Shown here piece after piece: positions 5,794-8,040 of a DNA stretch of 8,040 nucleotides. This stretch comes from UBA9732 sp963606545 (GTDB taxonomy: Bacteria; Spirochaetota; Spirochaetia; Sphaerochaetales; Sphaerochaetaceae). The stretch lies in contig CAVCYP010000062.1 of NCBI GenBank assembly GCA_963606545.1, positions 1-8,040 of the forward strand, read 5' to 3'. The translations under genes and the position numbers were made by a program. Below the pieces are notes generated by a model. The model ran no database searches. It was not told where the DNA came from and saw only the letters and a list, made by a program, of their open reading frames with translations. Positions within the stretch are counted from its first letter, which is position 1; each line of letters starts with the position of its first letter.

Positions 5794-7764
5794 TTAGCTC
5801 TTAGCACACCCTATAAGCTTTTGAGAATAACACATCAACGAAATCAAAAGCGAGGCCTGACGCTTCACCTCAACAGTGAGGCGGTCTCCCTCAAGCTCAG
5901 AAGTCCCCTCTCCCAAGACCACCTGACCTTGTTGCCGTGGGAGAAGCGCAAGGTCCAAACTGAGCTTTCTCGCCTCTCCCCGGTTGATAACTGCAACCAG
6001 CGCCTTTTGGTCCTGCACTCGGATAATTGCAAACGCATCCTCGTCCAGAGGCCTGAACATCACCCCAGACCAAGCGAAAAGCTCATCCTTTCTAATCTCC
6101 CCAATTTTTCTCATAAATGAAAGCATATCCTGATCTTGTTTTTCTTCTCTCCACTCCATGGGATACCTAGCACCCTCATTGGACTCTAGGGTTCCGTCAA
6201 GAAGAACTTCATCGCCGTAGTAAGTGCAAGGCATGCCGGGGAGCATGTAAAGAGCCAGCTGAACGCCCTTGTGGAGGTCTCTGTTAAAGATTTTGCTGTG
6301 ATTATGAAGACGTGGAGTATCGTGCGAATCAATGAGATTCATCTGAAGATATGGGGTCTGTCCTGGGACAGAATCTATTGCAACCTTTAGATACTCACAA
6401 ATCTCCTCTGCCGTAAGAGGCTTATCAAGTTCAGGTTTGTGGCCGTCTCCTTGGCACAGGAACCGGTCCTTCTCTCCAAGCCAACTTCTCAAAGGACGCC
6501 CTGAGCCGTAGTAATTCATTGTGGCATTCCAGATATCGCCCTGAAGATAGAGCGTGCTGTCATCCCAATCTTCTCCAACCAGATAAAGGTTGTTTTTCAC
6601 TTTTCTGAGTTCTAGGTTTATGTCTCTCCAAAGCTCCTGACAGAGCTGCTCTGACCCTCTTCTTCCAACTTCAGGGGAAACATCCAGCCTCCAGCCGTCA
6701 ATATTAAAGGGCTCCTTGAGATACTTCTTCATAACGGAGTTCTCGTTTCTGTACATTCTGTCTCGTAGTTTAGAGGAAGAATACCTGAGCTGGGGAAGCG
6801 TTTTCACGTCTTGCCAGCACGCGACTGAGCCATCGGGATTGAAGTAGTAGAAATCGTGCTCATCGGACTTGGGGTCCTCTAGGGCTTTCTTGAGCCAGAC
6901 GCCGTTGAGGCCGGTGTGGTTGATGGAGATGTCAAGGATGACTCTGATGCCATTTTCGTGCATGGTTTTCACAAGGGAGGCCAGCGCAGGGTCTCCGCCC
7001 AGCTTGGGGTCTATGGAGAAGAAATCAACTGTGTCGTAGCGGTGTACAGATTCCGATGCAAAAATGGGGTTGATGTAGATGGCGTCAATGCCTAGGGCTT
7101 TGAGGTAAGCGGTCTTCTCTTCAATGCCTTTGAGGTCCCCGTTGTAGAAGTCGCAGCAGCGGGAGGTTTCCCACTTTTTGGGGACAGCTGTCCACTGGGG
7201 CGTTGTTACTTTGCCGCCGTCAAACTCGTACTGGCCTTCTTTTGCGCCCACGGAAGGGTCTCCGTTGCAGAATCTGTCTGGGAAGATCTGGTAGCAGGTT
7301 GAAGAGGAAACCCACAGGGGAACTGTTGGGGCTTTTGGGGCTGCCGTGGGCTTGGCTACTGGGGTTGTCGAGGCAGTCTGGGCTGCCGTGGGCTGATCTG
7401 CCGTGGGCTGGGCTGTGATTAGGGAGAAACGCTGCAAAATTGATGGGGTGTATCGGGTTATGCCGGCCTTGGAATAGTAGTAGCTCACCCCGTCCTTGAA
7501 GAAAACAAAGAAGTAATGAAAGAGCGTTTCATCAAGATTTGCGCTGACGGTTGCACTGTACTTCAGGCCTCCATTGAATTGCCCGCTTTGAGTCATCTCC
7601 GCTGTGAAGACAAGTCCCGTGTTACTGTCGTATTTCAGAAGAACAGAGTCCGGAGCCGAAGAAAAGGCAATACTTAAAGTCACCTCCTCGCCTTTAGAGG
7701 GAAAGAGAGGAGCTACGAAAGAGAGGGAAACCGCAGAATATACAGCTGGCAAATTTGTGTCCAT
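5794..7764 (-). CDS. GH13 alpha-glucan hydrolase, neopullulanase/cyclomaltodextrinase-like
   Basis: A 656-residue protein starting at ATG 7764, with GAGG about eight bases upstream. No signal peptide is seen, so it is likely cytoplasmic. Residues 1-115 form a beta-rich N-terminal domain. Residues 117-148 are a Pro/Ala/Thr linker. The (beta/alpha)8 barrel starts at about 150 (YQIFPDRFCNGDPS, 158-171) and carries GDLKGI (209-214), HRYDTVDF (241-248), DISINH (278-283), DGWRLD (356-361), GEDW (397-400) and SHDT (480-483). The catalytic triad is intact: nucleophile D361, acid/base E398 and D482. A C-terminal beta domain covers about 570-645. These are the hallmarks of maltogenic amylase, neopullulanase and cyclomaltodextrinase, which cut alpha-1,4 bonds in imported maltodextrins, cyclodextrins or pullulan fragments; exact preference cannot be told. 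The linker is odd for this group. It lies between the two copies of the 86-base repeat, opposite in direction to the GH4 gene. Confidence 0.9.
   Translation of the reverse strand: MDTNLPAVYSAVSLSFVAPLFPSKGEEVTLSIAFSSAPDSVLLKYDSNTGLVFTAEMTQSGQFNGGLKYSATVSANLDETLFHYFFVFFKDGVSYYYSKAGITRYTPSILQRFSLITAQPTADQPTAAQTASTTPVAKPTAAPKAPTVPLWVSSSTCYQIFPDRFCNGDPSVGAKEGQYEFDGGKVTTPQWTAVPKKWETSRCCDFYNGDLKGIEEKTAYLKALGIDAIYINPIFASESVHRYDTVDFFSIDPKLGGDPALASLVKTMHENGIRVILDISINHTGLNGVWLKKALEDPKSDEHDFYYFNPDGSVACWQDVKTLPQLRYSSSKLRDRMYRNENSVMKKYLKEPFNIDGWRLDVSPEVGRRGSEQLCQELWRDINLELRKVKNNLYLVGEDWDDSTLYLQGDIWNATMNYYGSGRPLRSWLGEKDRFLCQGDGHKPELDKPLTAEEICEYLKVAIDSVPGQTPYLQMNLIDSHDTPRLHNHSKIFNRDLHKGVQLALYMLPGMPCTYYGDEVLLDGTLESNEGARYPMEWREEKQDQDMLSFMRKIGEIRKDELFAWSGVMFRPLDEDAFAIIRVQDQKALVAVINRGEARKLSLDLALLPRQQGQVVLGEGTSELEGDRLTVEVKRQASLLISLMCYSQKLIGCAKS
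7341..7409 (-). repeat. Repeated 12-mer encoding the Pro/Ala/Thr linker of the GH13 protein
   Basis: CTGCCGTGGGCT (plus strand) occurs exactly at 7341-7352, 7383-7394 and 7398-7409. On the coding strand it yields the QPTA/KPTA-type repeats of residues 117-142. The unit spacing keeps the reading frame, so the linker could expand or shrink without disrupting the enzyme. Confidence 0.75.
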
Positions 7765-7858
7765 AATTAGGCCTCAGCCTGATTTTATCTAAACTGGATG
7801 GAAAAGAACAACACTTATGAGGCCCACAGCTGTTAATACGTGTCAGTTTCACAACTAG

Positions 7859-7881
7859 TTTTTCTCCTCCTAGGAGAAAAA
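7859..7881. other. Perfect 10-base-pair inverted repeat next to repeat copy 2
   Basis: TTTTTCTCCT (7859-7868) and AGGAGAAAAA (7872-7881) form a ten-pair stem with a three-base loop. Its right arm overlaps the first bases of repeat copy 2 (7878). No T run follows on either strand beyond the stem itself, so it is not a classic terminator. It may add to the 3' structure after the tRNA transcript. Confidence 0.5.
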
Positions 7882-7921
7882 AGTCATCTTAGAAAGGCCA
7901 TTTTTGGCTCTTCAGGATGAC
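7878..7921 (-). terminator. Probable minus-strand terminator of the tRNA-Leu transcript (unit 1 of repeat copy 2)
   Basis: On the minus strand the GTCATC...GATGAC hairpin (7921-7883) is followed by TTTTT (7882-7878). Its place downstream of the tRNA matches that of copy 1 downstream of GH13, which supports a terminator role for both. Confidence 0.55.
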
Positions 7922-7963
7922 TTGTCATCTTTTTTGCTTAATTTTGGCCCCAAAAAGATGACA
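7878..7963 (-). repeat. Twin-hairpin repeat, copy 2 (3' of tRNA-Leu)
   Basis: The second copy of the 86-base element, in the same orientation and 2185 bases from copy 1. All four differences fall in unit 1. Two are adjacent swaps in the bulged part of the stem. The other two, C7898 and G7907, replace the T-A pair 5713/5722 of copy 1 by a C-G pair, so the hairpin is kept. The element begins 22 bases after the tRNA discriminator base. Confidence 0.88.
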
Positions 7964-7985
7964 TTAGATCTGCACTTCTTCTTTT

Positions 7986-8040
7986 TGCCCAGAACAAGAC
8001 TCGAACTTGCACAACATTGCTGCCACTAGGACCTGAACCT
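7986..8040 (-). tRNA. tRNA-Leu (CAG), 3' part, cut by the right edge
   Basis: Read on the minus strand from 8040: the end of the anticodon stem AGG, the loop TTCAGGT with anticodon CAG at 8035-8033, stem CCTAG, a long class-II variable arm with a stem of about five pairs, the T arm with GTTCGAGT, the acceptor strand TCTGGGC, and discriminator A at 7986. The long variable arm and the CAG anticodon identify leucine. CCA is not encoded. The 5' acceptor, D arm and first two anticodon-stem bases lie outside the window. Confidence 0.93.

Noticed and set aside
5704..6120. 138-codon plus-strand frame over the repeat and the GH13 3' end
   Set aside because: Antisense to the conserved C-terminal part of GH13 and begins inside the hairpin repeat.

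Overview
The window looks like bacterial chromosome from a carbohydrate-using, host-associated spirochaete, most likely a Treponema. This rests on the style of the surface protein at the left edge (a short beta-rich N-terminal domain of a type I recall from treponemal outer-membrane proteins), a long G tract in its signal-peptide region, a tRNA gene with no encoded CCA, and roughly mid-range GC. No phylogenetic marker is present, so the genus is an inference.

Layout. Positions 1-556 (minus) hold the 5' part of a secreted surface-protein gene. It has a G9 tract early in the reading frame, an in-frame TGA where a Trp codon is expected, and an octapeptide-repeat linker; it runs off the left edge. 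Positions 829-2673 (plus) encode an exported CpdB/UshA-type metallophosphatase (nucleotidase) followed by a good intrinsic terminator. A gap of about 320 bases then contains a large imperfect palindrome. Positions 2996-4027 (plus) encode a stand-alone PTS membrane subunit EIIC of the PTS_EIIC_2 type. After an 88-base spacer with short tandem repeats, positions 4116-5462 (plus) encode a family GH4 enzyme with the CHEV motif of alpha-galacturonidases. Positions 5794-7764 (minus) encode a cytoplasmic GH13 alpha-glucan hydrolase of the neopullulanase/cyclomaltodextrinase kind. At the right edge (7986-8040, minus) is the 3' part of a tRNA-Leu with anticodon CAG.

The most distinctive non-coding signal is an 86-base direct repeat present twice (5693-5778 and 7878-7963, 82/86 identical). 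Each copy is a tandem pair of 39-base hairpins bounded by GTCATC and GATGAC. The copies differ by a compensatory base-pair change in one hairpin. Each lies just 3' of a minus-strand gene (GH13 and tRNA-Leu), and together they flank GH13 as direct repeats.

How the genes may work together: the nucleotidase scavenges phosphate and nucleosides in the periplasm. EIIC plus the GH4 enzyme look like a two-gene unit for import and intracellular cleavage of a uronide-type sugar, possibly pectin-derived. GH13 trims imported malto-oligosaccharides or cyclodextrins. I see no defence system, CRISPR array, transposase or phage gene in the window.
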